A stretch of 64,000 bases of DNA from Paenibacillus sp. FSL K6-0276 (GTDB lineage Bacteria; Bacillota; Bacilli; Paenibacillales; Paenibacillaceae): the NCBI RefSeq assembly GCF_037977235.1, contig NZ_CP150276.1:5332001-5396000 (forward strand), in the 5' to 3' direction. Positions 42,495 to 51,577 of the stretch are shown piece after piece. Position 1 is the first letter of the stretch. Each line of letters opens with the position of its first letter. Under the pieces are notes generated by a model, which saw nothing but the letters and a program-made list of their open reading frames with translations, had not been told where the DNA came from and did no database searches. The position numbers were made by a program, and so were the translations under genes.

Positions 42495-42545
42495 AAAGAA
42501 AAGGCTACCCCCTCAGTAGAAAATTCTACTGAGGGGGTAGCCCCT
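42495..42545 (-). terminator. Terminator of the NlpC/P60 gene
   Basis: GGCTACCCCCTCAGTAGA (42503-42520) pairs perfectly with its complement ending at 42542. On the minus strand the stem is followed by TTTTCTTTTATC. The 18-bp stem is unusually long. Confidence 0.85.
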
Positions 42546-42614
42546 GCGCTTACGCCCGCCTTTGTTCACCCGTCACAACCATGCGATGCTGTCGCTTCCT
42601 TCGTACCTATATAA

Positions 42615-43685
42615 TTAGCGAATGACCGAGCCCCCGTAGAGAAAACGATTCATCCAAGAAGCGCTTAATTTATCTACTTTTACCCCGCCTGAAGCTACGG
42701 AATACGTATGTAGAATTTGTCCATCTCCCAAATAAATAGCAACATGCGATATTCTTGCCTTGGATTTATCAATCCCTTCATAGGCAGATGCTGAGGTCCC
42801 TTTATAATCCATAAAGAACATTAAATCGCCGCGTTTCAAACCTGAAATAGACGTAACCACCGTACTATTCGATTTCACCCAATCTCCCTGTTGACGGGAA
42901 TCAGCAGGGAGTTTTAGATTCACAGCATCAATGAAAATTTGCCGGATAAAATCAGAACAATCAAAGGTACTTGTATTATATCTGCTGGATCCAAACTCAT
43001 AAGGTGTTCCAAGATAACCCATACCGGCAGAGATTACACTCTCGATTTGGGCGGAAGCCCCAGGCGTTGAAATAGGTGGTATTGGTGCTGGTGGTGGCGT
43101 TGGTGTCCCAGTTCCCCCGTTAATACCAGCGAACGAAGTATATTGATCACTTGAACTTATATATCCAATGCTACCATCAGATGTTAGGATTTGATACCAA
43201 TAGCTGTTCGGCTGTGCCAGAAGTTGTACTTGTTCCCCCTTCTTCAGAAGTCTCAGTACTTTTCCGCTAGTAGAAGGAGTAATTCGAAGATTCACTCCGT
43301 ACTTAATAGTTCCCGTTTGTGCTGTTGGTGCTGTTGGTGTATCTACTGAAGATGATATTACGCTGATATACTTATCTCCCGTACTTGTATAACCTACGGA
43401 TCCATCTGCTGTTTTCACTTGAAACCAATAGCTATTCGGTTGCGCCAGAATCTGCACTTGATCTCCCTTTTGCAAGTACTTTACTACTTCTCCATTTGTA
43501 GAAGGTGTGCTGCGAAGGCGAACACTTGCCTCGATGACTGCTGTTTGACCAACTGCTGCCACCATGACTGAATTTGATGGACTTGAGGCTGCTGCTGCAT
43601 TTCCAGGAGCAGATACTCCTAAACCTGCAACAATTACAGCTGAAACCAACAAGGATGCTGTTAATTGCTTATGTGATTTAATCAT
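42615..43685 (-). CDS. Secreted NlpC/P60 endopeptidase with two SH3 domains
   Basis: 356-residue exported cell-wall hydrolase. A signal peptide covers ~1-33 (basic start, LTASLLVSAVIVAGLGVS, then APGNAAAAS). Two SH3b repeats follow (VRLRSTPSTNGEVV and VNLRITPSTSGKVL, each ending in a YWFQVKT/YWYQILT block), then a proline-rich linker (TPTPPPAPIPP). The NlpC/P60 domain has Cys in STFDCSDFIRQIF, His in ISHVAIYLG and a second His in ILHTYSV. It should cut D-Glu-diaminopimelate bonds in peptidoglycan. The start at 43685 follows TTGGGGGAA. Monocistronic with a strong terminator. Confidence 0.92.
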   Translation of the reverse strand: MIKSHKQLTASLLVSAVIVAGLGVSAPGNAAAASSPSNSVMVAAVGQTAVIEASVRLRSTPSTNGEVVKYLQKGDQVQILAQPNSYWFQVKTADGSVGYTSTGDKYISVISSSVDTPTAPTAQTGTIKYGVNLRITPSTSGKVLRLLKKGEQVQLLAQPNSYWYQILTSDGSIGYISSSDQYTSFAGINGGTGTPTPPPAPIPPISTPGASAQIESVISAGMGYLGTPYEFGSSRYNTSTFDCSDFIRQIFIDAVNLKLPADSRQQGDWVKSNSTVVTSISGLKRGDLMFFMDYKGTSASAYEGIDKSKARISHVAIYLGDGQILHTYSVASGGVKVDKLSASWMNRFLYGGSVIR

Positions 43686-43884
43686 ACGTTCCCCCAATAC
43701 CATGATGAGATTTCAACAAAGGTGTGTACTTCATTCCTTTATGCCCTCATTATAGGCTTGCCCGGGATTTGGAACATGCTCCAAATTGCACATATAATCA
43801 TGCCACTTTATGGTAAAATACAGGACTAAAGTCTTGATTCCTCCTTGAATATGTTTGTTTTTTCCTTAAAATAGAATTTTAAAT

Positions 43885-44754
43885 TTAATCTTTAGGTTCC
43901 ACATGCACCTGCACATTCATAATATTGTGTAGCTTGCTCATTCTCTCTTCAATGGAATCACTGATCTTATGACCTTCCACCACTGTAATGTTCGCGTCTA
44001 CCTCCACTACGACATCCACATGCACATGATTACCATGAACCCGTGCCTTCACATCTTTAATCCCCTCTACTCCCGGCGTTCGAGCAATCGTACTACGTAG
44101 ATCCATCAACTTATCTTCATCAAAGCCATCCGTAAGTCGGTAGGTCGAGTCACGGAAAATGTCCCATGCCGTCTTAGAGATAATCAGTCCGACAACTACT
44201 GCCGCCGCAGAATCAATCCATGGCAGTCCGAACTGAGCACCCACAATCCCAACAGCAGCACCTATACTAACCATAGCATCAGAAAAATTATCTTTGGCCG
44301 CTGCCATTAGTGCCCCACTATTAATTTGCTTAGCCAACCTTTTGTTATATATGTATACTCCCATCATTGCCACTGCACACACTAGAGCCACACCGGCTGA
44401 CCACAGCTGCGGTGTTTCCTTTGCGCGATCGAAAAAGGACCGCACCGCCTCCACAATAACTTGAATACCTACTACCGCCATAATAAAAGAGGCCAACAAT
44501 GCAGCAACTGTCTCTGCCCGGAAATGTCCATAAGCATGGTCAGAGTCAGGTGGCTTCCGCGAAATCCGCAAACCAATCAACACGGCTACAGATGCTACGA
44601 TGTCGGTTAAATTATTAACCCCGTCTGCGACCAGTGCACTAGATGCGAATAAATATCCACTAACCAGCTTGAATGTCGATAAAATGAGGTAAGCCGCTAT
44701 GCTAACCCAAGCTCCACGCTCGCCTTTACGTATATCTTCGTAAATATCAACCAT
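43885..44754 (-). CDS. Cation diffusion facilitator (CDF) metal exporter
   Basis: 289-residue proton-driven metal exporter. Metal-site residues are visible in ALVADGVNNLTDI (helix 2; D-x3-D pattern with Asn) and AAKDNFSDAMVSIG (helix 5), with HAYGHFRAETVAAL between. The C-terminal cytoplasmic domain (VEGIKDVKARVHGNHVHVDV) carries His-rich metal ligands. The helix 2 and 5 DxxxD/N pattern resembles the manganese exporters MneP/MneS, but the metal cannot be fixed by eye. Divergent from a small basic gene; repeat R6 lies just upstream. Confidence 0.9.
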   Translation of the reverse strand: MVDIYEDIRKGERGAWVSIAAYLILSTFKLVSGYLFASSALVADGVNNLTDIVASVAVLIGLRISRKPPDSDHAYGHFRAETVAALLASFIMAVVGIQVIVEAVRSFFDRAKETPQLWSAGVALVCAVAMMGVYIYNKRLAKQINSGALMAAAKDNFSDAMVSIGAAVGIVGAQFGLPWIDSAAAVVVGLIISKTAWDIFRDSTYRLTDGFDEDKLMDLRSTIARTPGVEGIKDVKARVHGNHVHVDVVVEVDANITVVEGHKISDSIEERMSKLHNIMNVQVHVEPKD

Positions 44755-44787
44755 TTTTGGCTGTCTCCTCGTTTTCCGTTTTGTTTA

Positions 44788-44886
44788 AAGAAGAAACGAC
44801 GTTGTCATCCTTTAAAGATGACCACCGTTTCTCGTAAAAATATAAGGATGATGTATAGTGTGTAACTTATACGTTCTTATATTTCC
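44788..44886 (+). repeat. Double-hairpin element, copy R6 (type 2)
   Basis: Type 2 copy (GTTGTCATC/GATGACCAC first stem, AAATATAAG/CTTATATTT second stem). It begins 34 bases upstream of the CDF exporter start and ends ~95 bases before the small basic gene, so it occupies the divergent promoter region. A short CTTATATTT relic also occurs near 45174. Confidence 0.85.
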
Positions 44887-44980
44887 AGAAAAGAATTCTT
44901 TCAATTATTCTTGCCCTTGTGGCAACATTTAAAAACAATTAGAATAAAGTGAAGGACTTGCTTCGAAGGAGGTTATCATA

Positions 44981-45166
44981 ATGAGCGAAAGCAACGAAAA
45001 AGGAAAAATCAATTTAGCCGAAGCTATCCGGCAAAAGCTGGAGCAGAAGAAACAACAATCTTCCTCCAAACCTGGATCTACTTTTCAAGCCGGCTCCGCC
45101 AAACCGCTAAAAAGTCAGAATAACAAAAAGCCTAACAACCAGCGCCGTCGTACCGGCGGATCCTAG
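44981..45166 (+). CDS. Small basic hypothetical protein, 61 aa
   Basis: Hydrophilic protein, MSESNEKGKINLAEAIRQKL then a Gln/Ser/Lys/Asn-rich tail ending RRRTGGS. A near-perfect ribosome site AAGGAGG precedes the ATG and a terminator follows, which argues that it is expressed. No domain is recognised; the basic tail could bind nucleic acid. Divergent from the CDF exporter gene. Confidence 0.72.
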   Translation: MSESNEKGKINLAEAIRQKLEQKKQQSSSKPGSTFQAGSAKPLKSQNNKKPNNQRRRTGGS

Positions 45167-45186
45167 TACTATCTTATATTTAAACA

Positions 45187-45226
45187 TAAATGGCTGCGTA
45201 TCCCTCAGGGGCAACGCAGCCATTTA
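45187..45226. terminator. Terminator of the small basic gene
   Basis: AAATGGCTGCGT pairs with ACGCAGCCATTT across a ~12-base loop. The flanks are A- and T-rich. Confidence 0.8.
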
Positions 45227-45299
45227 TACGTTCGTCCGCCTTAAAGGATGGGTTAGAACTCATCAAATTCATAACTGATTTTAAGTTGTTATACATAAA

Positions 45300-45341
45300 G
45301 ACAACAGCTGCCCTAATCCGCTAAGGATTAGAGCAGCTGCT
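45300..45341 (-). terminator. Terminator of the ABC-F gene
   Basis: On the minus strand CAGCTG and CTAATCC pair with their complements around TTAGC, followed by TTGTCTTTATG. It lies ~40 bases past the ABC-F stop. Confidence 0.72.
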
Positions 45342-45378
45342 TCTTGAATGCTCTCCGCAAGCGGAAAACATGAATGAA

Positions 45379-47004
45379 TTATACTTCTACAGGATACATG
45401 TGTTGGCGCATTTCCTTAATTTCAGGATTCTCCAAATACTCATCATAAGTCATCGTGCGATCAATTACACCAGTAGGTGTAATTTCGATGATACGGTTAG
45501 CAATCGTTTGGATGAACTGATGGTCATGGGAAGTGAACAGAATGGTGCCGTCGAAATCGATCAGCCCGTTATTCAGTGCCGTGATGGATTCCAGATCCAA
45601 GTGATTGGTAGGTTCATCGAATACAAGCACGTTCGCACCGTTGAGCATCATCTTCGCCAACATACAGCGAACCTTCTCGCCCCCGGACAGCACACTAGCT
45701 TTCTTCAGTGCTTCTTCTCCGGCGAACAGCATCCGTCCCAGGAATCCGCGCAGGAACGTCTCATCCTGATCTTTAGAATACTGACGCAGCCATTCTACGA
45801 GATTCAAGTCCACGCCATCGAAATAGCTTGAGTTGTCTTTCGGGAAATAAGCTTGAGTTGTAGTTACTCCCCATGCATATTCACCCGCATCCACTTCCTG
45901 CTCACCCATGATCACATCAAACAAAAGTGATTTAGGCTGGGAGTAAGGACCCACGAAGGCAATCTTATCCCCTTTGTTAACTACAAAACTGATGTCATCA
46001 AGAACCTTCTCACCATCAACCGATTTGGTCAATCCGCTGATTGTCAGAAGCTGCTTACCCGCTTCACGTTCAGGTTTGAAGTTAAGGAACGGATATTTAC
46101 GGTTGGAAGGACGAATGTCATCCAGCGTAATTTTCTCGAGTTGTTTCTTACGTGATGTCGCTTGTTTAGACTTGGAAGCATTAGCCGAGAAACGTTGAAT
46201 AAAGGCTTGCAGTTCCTTGATCTTGTCTTCCTTCTTCTTGTTCGAATCACGCTGCAAAGCTTGAGCAAGCTGACTGGACTCGTACCAGAAGTCGTAGTTA
46301 CCAACGTACATCTGGATTTTGCCAAAATCAATATCCGCAATATGCGTACATACTTTGTTTAGGAAGTGACGGTCATGGGATACGACGATAACAGTACCTT
46401 CATAATCCATGAGGAAGTTCTCTAACCAGCCAATAGATTCGAGATCCAAGTGGTTGGTAGGCTCATCGAGCAGAAGGTTATTTGGACGGCCAAACAAGGC
46501 TTGTGCCAAGAGTACCCGTACCTTCTCATTGCCGCTCAGTTCGGCCATTTTCTTGTCATGCAGTTCACGCATAATTCCAAGACCGATCAGCATAGCAGCC
46601 GCATCCGGCTCTGCATCCCAGCCATTAAGTTCAGCAAATTCGCCTTCAAGCTCACCGGCACGAAGACCATCTGCTTCCGTGAAATCAGACTTCGCATAAA
46701 GCGCGTCCTTTTCTTTCATGATTTCATAAAGACGAGTGTGACCCATAATAACTGTTTCAAGCACTGGGAATTCATCATACTCGAAATGATTCTGCTTCAG
46801 AACTGCAAGGCGTTCACCAGGTGTTATATGAACATCACCCGTGTTCGCTTCGATCTCCCCGGACAGAATTTTCAGAAAGGTTGATTTACCAGCACCATTG
46901 GCACCAATCAAGCCGTAGCAGTTACCAGGGGTGAATTTTATGTTTACATCTTCGAAGAGAGCTCGTTTTCCGTAGCGGAGTGTTACGCCGCTTGTGCTAA
47001 TCAT
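45379..47004 (-). CDS. ABC-F family ribosome-associated ATPase (YkpA/YbiT-like)
   Basis: 541-residue soluble protein with two ABC domains and no membrane segment, the ABC-F plan of translation factors that act at the ribosomal E site. NBD1 has Walker A GANGAGKSTFL, signature LSGNEKVRVLLAQAL and Walker B NLLLDEPTNHLD. The linker (~240-300) is charged. NBD2 has signature LSGGEKVRCMLAKM and Walker B VLVFDEPTNHLD, but its Walker A reads GPYSQPKSLL instead of GxxGxGKST. NBD2 Walker A pairs with NBD1 signature in the dimer, and both deviate, so one of the two ATP sites looks degenerate. Monocistronic. Confidence 0.92.
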   Translation of the reverse strand: MISTSGVTLRYGKRALFEDVNIKFTPGNCYGLIGANGAGKSTFLKILSGEIEANTGDVHITPGERLAVLKQNHFEYDEFPVLETVIMGHTRLYEIMKEKDALYAKSDFTEADGLRAGELEGEFAELNGWDAEPDAAAMLIGLGIMRELHDKKMAELSGNEKVRVLLAQALFGRPNNLLLDEPTNHLDLESIGWLENFLMDYEGTVIVVSHDRHFLNKVCTHIADIDFGKIQMYVGNYDFWYESSQLAQALQRDSNKKKEDKIKELQAFIQRFSANASKSKQATSRKKQLEKITLDDIRPSNRKYPFLNFKPEREAGKQLLTISGLTKSVDGEKVLDDISFVVNKGDKIAFVGPYSQPKSLLFDVIMGEQEVDAGEYAWGVTTTQAYFPKDNSSYFDGVDLNLVEWLRQYSKDQDETFLRGFLGRMLFAGEEALKKASVLSGGEKVRCMLAKMMLNGANVLVFDEPTNHLDLESITALNNGLIDFDGTILFTSHDHQFIQTIANRIIEITPTGVIDRTMTYDEYLENPEIKEMRQHMYPVEV

Positions 47005-47159
47005 TACGCATTACCATCCTTTTCACTTTAGGGTTTCGGCTCATTATAGCATAAAATCAGTGCAAAAATCCCGTGAAATAGGCATTTAAGCTGATCTCTC
47101 TCCTACGAAACTTATTCCAACTGTTTTACGGCGCCCTCTTTAAGGAGGAATTTTTTCAA

Positions 47160-48125
47160 TTATTCCCCAGATGTGCGATTCTCCGGTTGTACGACCAGTG
47201 TTTCTCCATAACTGAGTGTACGAATTCGGTCCTCAGAAATCTCATGCTTAATTCTGGCGCTCTCCATGCGATCCAGCGCTTCCCGGGCCGTATCATCGGC
47301 AAGTCTGAAGGTACCATAATGCATCGTAATCATGGTCTCCGCTCCTACATCTAGGAAAGCTTGTATGGCTTCCTCAGGATTCACATGCTGAGAGGTCATG
47401 AACCACTCCGGTTCATAAGCCCCAATCGGCATAAGCGCGATATCAATCTTATAACGGCTTCCGATCTCCTTAAAACCTTGAAAATAACCACTATCCCCAG
47501 CGAAATAAAGGTTCGGAGAAAGCTTCTGATTTCCGGATTCGGCGGGCTCCAAGATGTACCCACCCCAATGAGAAGTATTCGTATCCCAAGGCGTCCTCCG
47601 CGTCCAGTGCTGGGTAGGCACAAAACTAAGCTTGATCTTACCTAGCTTAATCTCCTGCCACCATTCCATCTCCACACAGCTGCGGAACCCTTTGCGGAGC
47701 ATTTTGCGTTTTAGACCTATAGGAACAACCAGGGTTGTCCCTGCCCGATATAATTTACGGATGGACGCTATATGCAAGTGGTCATAATGAGAGTGCGAGA
47801 TCAGAATCAGGTCAATCGGCGGCACTTCGCTGAGCGGAATCCCAGGTTGTCCCAGTCTTTTCTCAAAACCTAGCCTTCTCGCCCAGATGGGATCCGTAAT
47901 AATATTCATCCCTTCATATTGAAGGAAAAATGTTGAATGCCCAATCCACGTAATGGTAGACTCCTGCTTATTCTCCGACAGATAAGACAATCTGGGCGGC
48001 GTATTCGGAACAACGTATGAATAGTCCTTCTGCTTCCGACGACGCTCCTCACGCCACTGGCGAAATTCTTTTAGTGTTTTATCGGTACTTACATTGTCGA
48101 CGTTATGGTAACGAGTTTTAGGCAT
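47160..48125 (-). CDS. MBL-fold hydrolase of the NAPE-PLD-like family
   Basis: 321-residue metallo-beta-lactamase-fold protein. The motif ISHSHYDHLH (~residues 115-124), YFAGDSGYF, and the His pairs in TQHWTRRTPWDTNTSHWGG and TMHYGTF match the zinc ligands of N-acyl-phosphatidylethanolamine phospholipase D-like enzymes. N-terminal residues ~1-45 are basic and charged. The bacterial substrate is unknown. The start at 48125 follows AGAGGTG; the longer frame to 48254 has no site. Divergent from the CvfC/YpgR-type gene. Confidence 0.86.
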   Translation of the reverse strand: MPKTRYHNVDNVSTDKTLKEFRQWREERRRKQKDYSYVVPNTPPRLSYLSENKQESTITWIGHSTFFLQYEGMNIITDPIWARRLGFEKRLGQPGIPLSEVPPIDLILISHSHYDHLHIASIRKLYRAGTTLVVPIGLKRKMLRKGFRSCVEMEWWQEIKLGKIKLSFVPTQHWTRRTPWDTNTSHWGGYILEPAESGNQKLSPNLYFAGDSGYFQGFKEIGSRYKIDIALMPIGAYEPEWFMTSQHVNPEEAIQAFLDVGAETMITMHYGTFRLADDTAREALDRMESARIKHEISEDRIRTLSYGETLVVQPENRTSGE

Positions 48126-48368
48126 ACAACACCTCTTCTGCAGAAGTTTGCCGAGCAATCCTGGCTTTAGCGAATATACTACAACTATATTGAACAGAAG
48201 CGTATTTTGCAAAATATACAATTGGCATGATAAAGGTTCGCCCTTTTCTCCCACAATAATGCAGACTTTAGCGAAATAATAGGAGAGATCTTTTGTGTTT
48301 CACGCCAGAAATGAGGTAAAATGCGTGTAAAGACCACGGTGCACGTACCGTTCAAGGGGGAGCTACGT

Positions 48369-49505
48369 ATGAAGATTACATTTATTGAACCGACTCCAAG
48401 TCCAAATACGATGAAGCTTCATTTGGACGAAAGTTTAGACCCCGGAATTCGCAGAACCTATACTCCAGAAAGTGAGCGTTCTGCACCTGCTTGGGCACGT
48501 GAAATGCTAACGATACCAGGCGTTACAAGCATTTATCATGCTGCTGACTTCGCAGCACTCGAACGCAAGGGTAGCGCCGATTGGGCGGCGATTCTAAGAG
48601 AGGTTCAAAGCCGCTTCGGGAGCAGTGAAGGTTTAACTGGGGATTGGAGCCTAGCCGACGAGAATGCCGGCACTCATTTTGGGGAAGCACAAGTCTTCGT
48701 CCAAATGTTCCGCGGAATTCCGATGCAAATCCGCGTAAAAACGGGCGCGAATGAGGAGCGCATATCCTTAGCCAACCGCTTTACTAAAGCGGTTATGGAT
48801 GTGGCTAGCGCCGTTATGATCAAAGAGCGCAAGCTCACCGATTACGGCGTGCGTTATGGCGAGCCCGCGGATATTGCACGCGAGGTCGAGCAAGAGATCG
48901 AGGCGGCGTATCCACAGAATCGCCTCGACTCCCTCGTGCAGCAAGCCACTGCGCACGGAACCGAAGGTGAGTTCGTCGAGCAAAGACGAACTCGCAGTCA
49001 GGATGAGCTGCTGCGAGACCTGAAGCATGAGGATTGGCGCGTGCGCTACGCCGCGCTAGAGGATCTTACGCCGACGGTGGAGCTCCTGCCGGAGCTTAAG
49101 GCGGCGCTACACGATCCCAAGCTGCACATTCGCAGGCTTGCGGTCGTGTATCTGGGCGACCTCCGCACGCCCGAGGCGATGGAGCTGCTCTATGAGGCGA
49201 TGGCTGACAGCGCGCCAGCCGTAAGACGTACGGCTGGCGATACCCTGTCCGACATCGGCGATCCTGCCGCCACGCCGGTGATGACGGCGGCATTAACGGA
49301 TAAGAGTAAGCTTGTCCGCTGGCGCGCAGCTCGCTTCCTTTACGAAGTTGGGACATCCGAGGCCCAAGATGCCCTAACACTTGCGGCGGACGATCCAGAA
49401 TTCGAGGTTGGTCTTCAGGCCAAGATGGCCTTGGAGCGGATTGCCTCCGGAGAAGCAGCGGCAGGCACCGTCTGGCAGCAGATGTCAGAACGCCGACGTA
49501 CTTAA
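48369..49505 (+). CDS. Conserved virulence factor C / YpgR-type HEAT-repeat protein
   Basis: 378 residues: an N-terminal Nfu/NifU-N-like domain (MKITFIEPTPSPNTMKLHLD, IPGVTSIYHAADFAAL) and a C-terminal half of HEAT-like repeats (LLRDLKHEDWRVRYAAL, ALHDPKLHIRRLAVVYLG, AMADSAPAVRRTAGDTL, ALTDKSKLVRWRAARFL). The combination matches B. subtilis YpgR and staphylococcal CvfC, of unclear function. The Nfu-like part lacks an obvious CxxC. The start at 48369 follows GGGGGAG. The 3' half is more GC-rich than neighbouring genes. Confidence 0.85.
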   Translation: MKITFIEPTPSPNTMKLHLDESLDPGIRRTYTPESERSAPAWAREMLTIPGVTSIYHAADFAALERKGSADWAAILREVQSRFGSSEGLTGDWSLADENAGTHFGEAQVFVQMFRGIPMQIRVKTGANEERISLANRFTKAVMDVASAVMIKERKLTDYGVRYGEPADIAREVEQEIEAAYPQNRLDSLVQQATAHGTEGEFVEQRRTRSQDELLRDLKHEDWRVRYAALEDLTPTVELLPELKAALHDPKLHIRRLAVVYLGDLRTPEAMELLYEAMADSAPAVRRTAGDTLSDIGDPAATPVMTAALTDKSKLVRWRAARFLYEVGTSEAQDALTLAADDPEFEVGLQAKMALERIASGEAAAGTVWQQMSERRRT

Positions 49506-49599
49506 CACGTACCTACCTGTTTTTGTCATTGCTTTGAACAGTGAACTTGCTTTATACTAAGTCCTGTTGTTTATAAATGAATGAAGTAAAGATAGCCTC

Positions 49600-49790
49600 G
49601 TCATACTAAGATGAGGTAGAGGTCGCGGATATAAAGAGTAAGCGTGTGGAGACGTTAGAGCCGTCTATGAATCGCGCCGAAAGGGATATCTGCCGAAGCT
49701 TGCACTGTTGCTCTTACAGCGGTGCAGGCTGGGGCCGTTGCCGAAAGGCACGGAACTGTCACATTGTATAACCTGAGTGAGTAGAAGTAG
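49600..49790 (+). ncRNA. Lysine riboswitch (L-box aptamer)
   Basis: The conserved core of the L-box is present in order: GAGGTAGAGGTCGCG, AAAGAGTAA, GCCGAAAGGG, CTGCCGAAGC, GGCTGGGGCCGTTGCCGAAA and GGAACTGTCACA. It precedes an intrinsic terminator and a LysP-type permease gene, so lysine binding should favour termination and shut off lysine uptake. Confidence 0.95.
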
Positions 49791-49848
49791 CAGGTTGCAG
49801 TGTGTTGCGCTATCTTCACAGGGAGTATGATGCGGAGCTGTATAGATG

Positions 49849-49880
49849 GAAACCGCAGACATAGTCTGCGGTTTCTTTGC
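49849..49880 (+). terminator. Riboswitch-controlled terminator
   Basis: GAAACCGCAGAC and GTCTGCGGTTTC form a perfect 12-bp stem with a 3-base loop, followed by TTTGCGTTT. It lies between the lysine aptamer and the permease. A second short hairpin (CCTCCCGA/TCGGGAGG, ~49942-49959) follows before the start codon. Confidence 0.9.
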
Positions 49881-50019
49881 GTTTACAGAATTTGTATGTT
49901 TCGTCATTCATCCATAACGTTCTGGAAATCACGAAGTATACCTCCCGATCTCGGGAGGCTGCAGCTCAGCACTCCCCGTTCATGAACAGAAAGATTAGAT
50001 CATAAGGAGTGTCATAATC

Positions 50020-51501
50020 ATGCAGGGCAAGCAGCTAAACCCAGCGCAGGGCAATATGAATCAAGAGCCCGCGCTTAAAAAATCGTTCAAAGCAAGACAT
50101 TTGACCATGATCGCGCTTGGCGGATCTATTGGTACTGGACTGTTTCTGGCCAGTGGCGGCGCGATCGCTTCAGCAGGACCTGGTGGGGCCCTTCTCGCCT
50201 ATACGGCTGTGGGTGTAATGGTTTATTTTCTCATGACTAGTCTGGGGGAGCTCGCCACCTATTTACCGGACTCCGGGTCCTTCAGTACTTACGGCACTCG
50301 TTTCGTCAGCCCCGCCTTTGGCTTCGCCATCGGTTGGAACTTCTGGTACAACTGGGCGGTTACGATTGCAGCAGAGTTATCAGCGGCTACCGTCATCATT
50401 AAATACTGGTTCCCGGACAGCCCTTCCTTTATTTGGAGTCTGGTGTTCCTACTGCTGATGTTCGGCCTAAACTTCTTATCTGCCCGTGGATACGGGGAAT
50501 CAGAATATTGGTTTGCCATTATCAAAATCATTACCGTTATCGCCTTCCTCGTGGTCGGGGTCCTCATGATATTCGGCATTATGGGTGGAGAAGCCGTAGG
50601 CTTCAGCAACTTCCAAATCGGGGGTAGCTCCTTCCACGGTGGCTTCTTTGCCTTCGTCGGGGTCTTTATGGCAGCCGGATTCTCCTTTCAGGGTACCGAG
50701 CTAATCGGCGTTGCCGCTGGTGAGAGTGAGAACCCTCGTCGCAACGTCCCAATTGCGATCCGCCAAGTATTCTGGCGTATATTAATCTTTTATATCCTTG
50801 CCATATTTGTAATCGGAATGCTGATTCCTTATACGAATCCAGATCTGCTACGCGGTGGCATCGATGATATCGGAGTCAGTCCGTTTACGATCGTGTTCAA
50901 TAAAGCCGGGCTTGCAATTGCCGCATCCGTAATGAATGCCGTCATTCTCAGCTCTGTACTGTCAGCCGGCAACTCCGGAATGTATGCCTCCACCCGTGTC
51001 CTGTATGCAATGGCTAAGGATGGCATGGCTCCGCGCGCACTGGGCAAGCTCAATCGCCGTGGTGTCCCTGTTGGCGCTTTGCTAGTAACTACAGCTGTTG
51101 GAATGCTCGCCTTTCTCGCTTCATTCTTTGGTGACGGTGCCGTATATAACTGGCTATTGAACGCCTCTGGTATGTGTGGATTTATTAACTGGCTGGGCAT
51201 TGCGGTCTGCCACTACCGTTTCAGACGTGCTTTTATAGCACAAGGCCACTCACTAGATGAACTTCCTTACCGAGCTAGATGGTTCCCATTCGGACCTATC
51301 TTTGCCTTAGCACTTTGTATTGTAGCTATACTTGGTCAGAATATGGGCTCCTTTTCAGGTGGAAATATCGACTGGTATGGCATCGCCGTTTCTTATATCA
51401 GCTTGCCTCTGTTCGTCTTAATCTGGGTCGGCTATCGCTGGTTCCGAAAGAGTAGTATTATTCCTTTGGATAAATGCGATCTAAGTACTCACCCAGAATA
51501 A
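50020..51501 (+). CDS. lysP: Lysine-specific permease (LysP-type APC transporter)
   Basis: 493-residue amino-acid/proton symporter with 12 predicted membrane helices. The family start reads FKARHLTMIALGGSIGTGLF (~residues 23-42) with the substrate-binding G-S-I-G-T-G loop; FSFQGTELIGVAAGESENP in helix 6 and later SGMYASTRVLYAMAKDG are typical of the lysine/arginine branch. The lysine riboswitch and terminator directly upstream fix lysine as the likely substrate. AAGGAG lies ten bases before the ATG. Confidence 0.94.
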   Translation: MQGKQLNPAQGNMNQEPALKKSFKARHLTMIALGGSIGTGLFLASGGAIASAGPGGALLAYTAVGVMVYFLMTSLGELATYLPDSGSFSTYGTRFVSPAFGFAIGWNFWYNWAVTIAAELSAATVIIKYWFPDSPSFIWSLVFLLLMFGLNFLSARGYGESEYWFAIIKIITVIAFLVVGVLMIFGIMGGEAVGFSNFQIGGSSFHGGFFAFVGVFMAAGFSFQGTELIGVAAGESENPRRNVPIAIRQVFWRILIFYILAIFVIGMLIPYTNPDLLRGGIDDIGVSPFTIVFNKAGLAIAASVMNAVILSSVLSAGNSGMYASTRVLYAMAKDGMAPRALGKLNRRGVPVGALLVTTAVGMLAFLASFFGDGAVYNWLLNASGMCGFINWLGIAVCHYRFRRAFIAQGHSLDELPYRARWFPFGPIFALALCIVAILGQNMGSFSGGNIDWYGIAVSYISLPLFVLIWVGYRWFRKSSIIPLDKCDLSTHPE

Positions 51502-51532
51502 ATAGACTCGTTAAAAAACAAGTAAGGGATAT

Positions 51533-51573
51533 TCCGTAGCCATTTAGGCTTCTGGGATATCCCTTTTTTATGT
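51533..51573. terminator. Terminator between lysP and the transglutaminase-like gene
   Basis: AAGGGATATTCC pairs with GGGATATCCCTT (inner AGCC/GGCT), followed by TTTTTT on the plus strand. It can serve both convergent genes. Confidence 0.87.
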
Positions 51574-51577
51574 CCTT

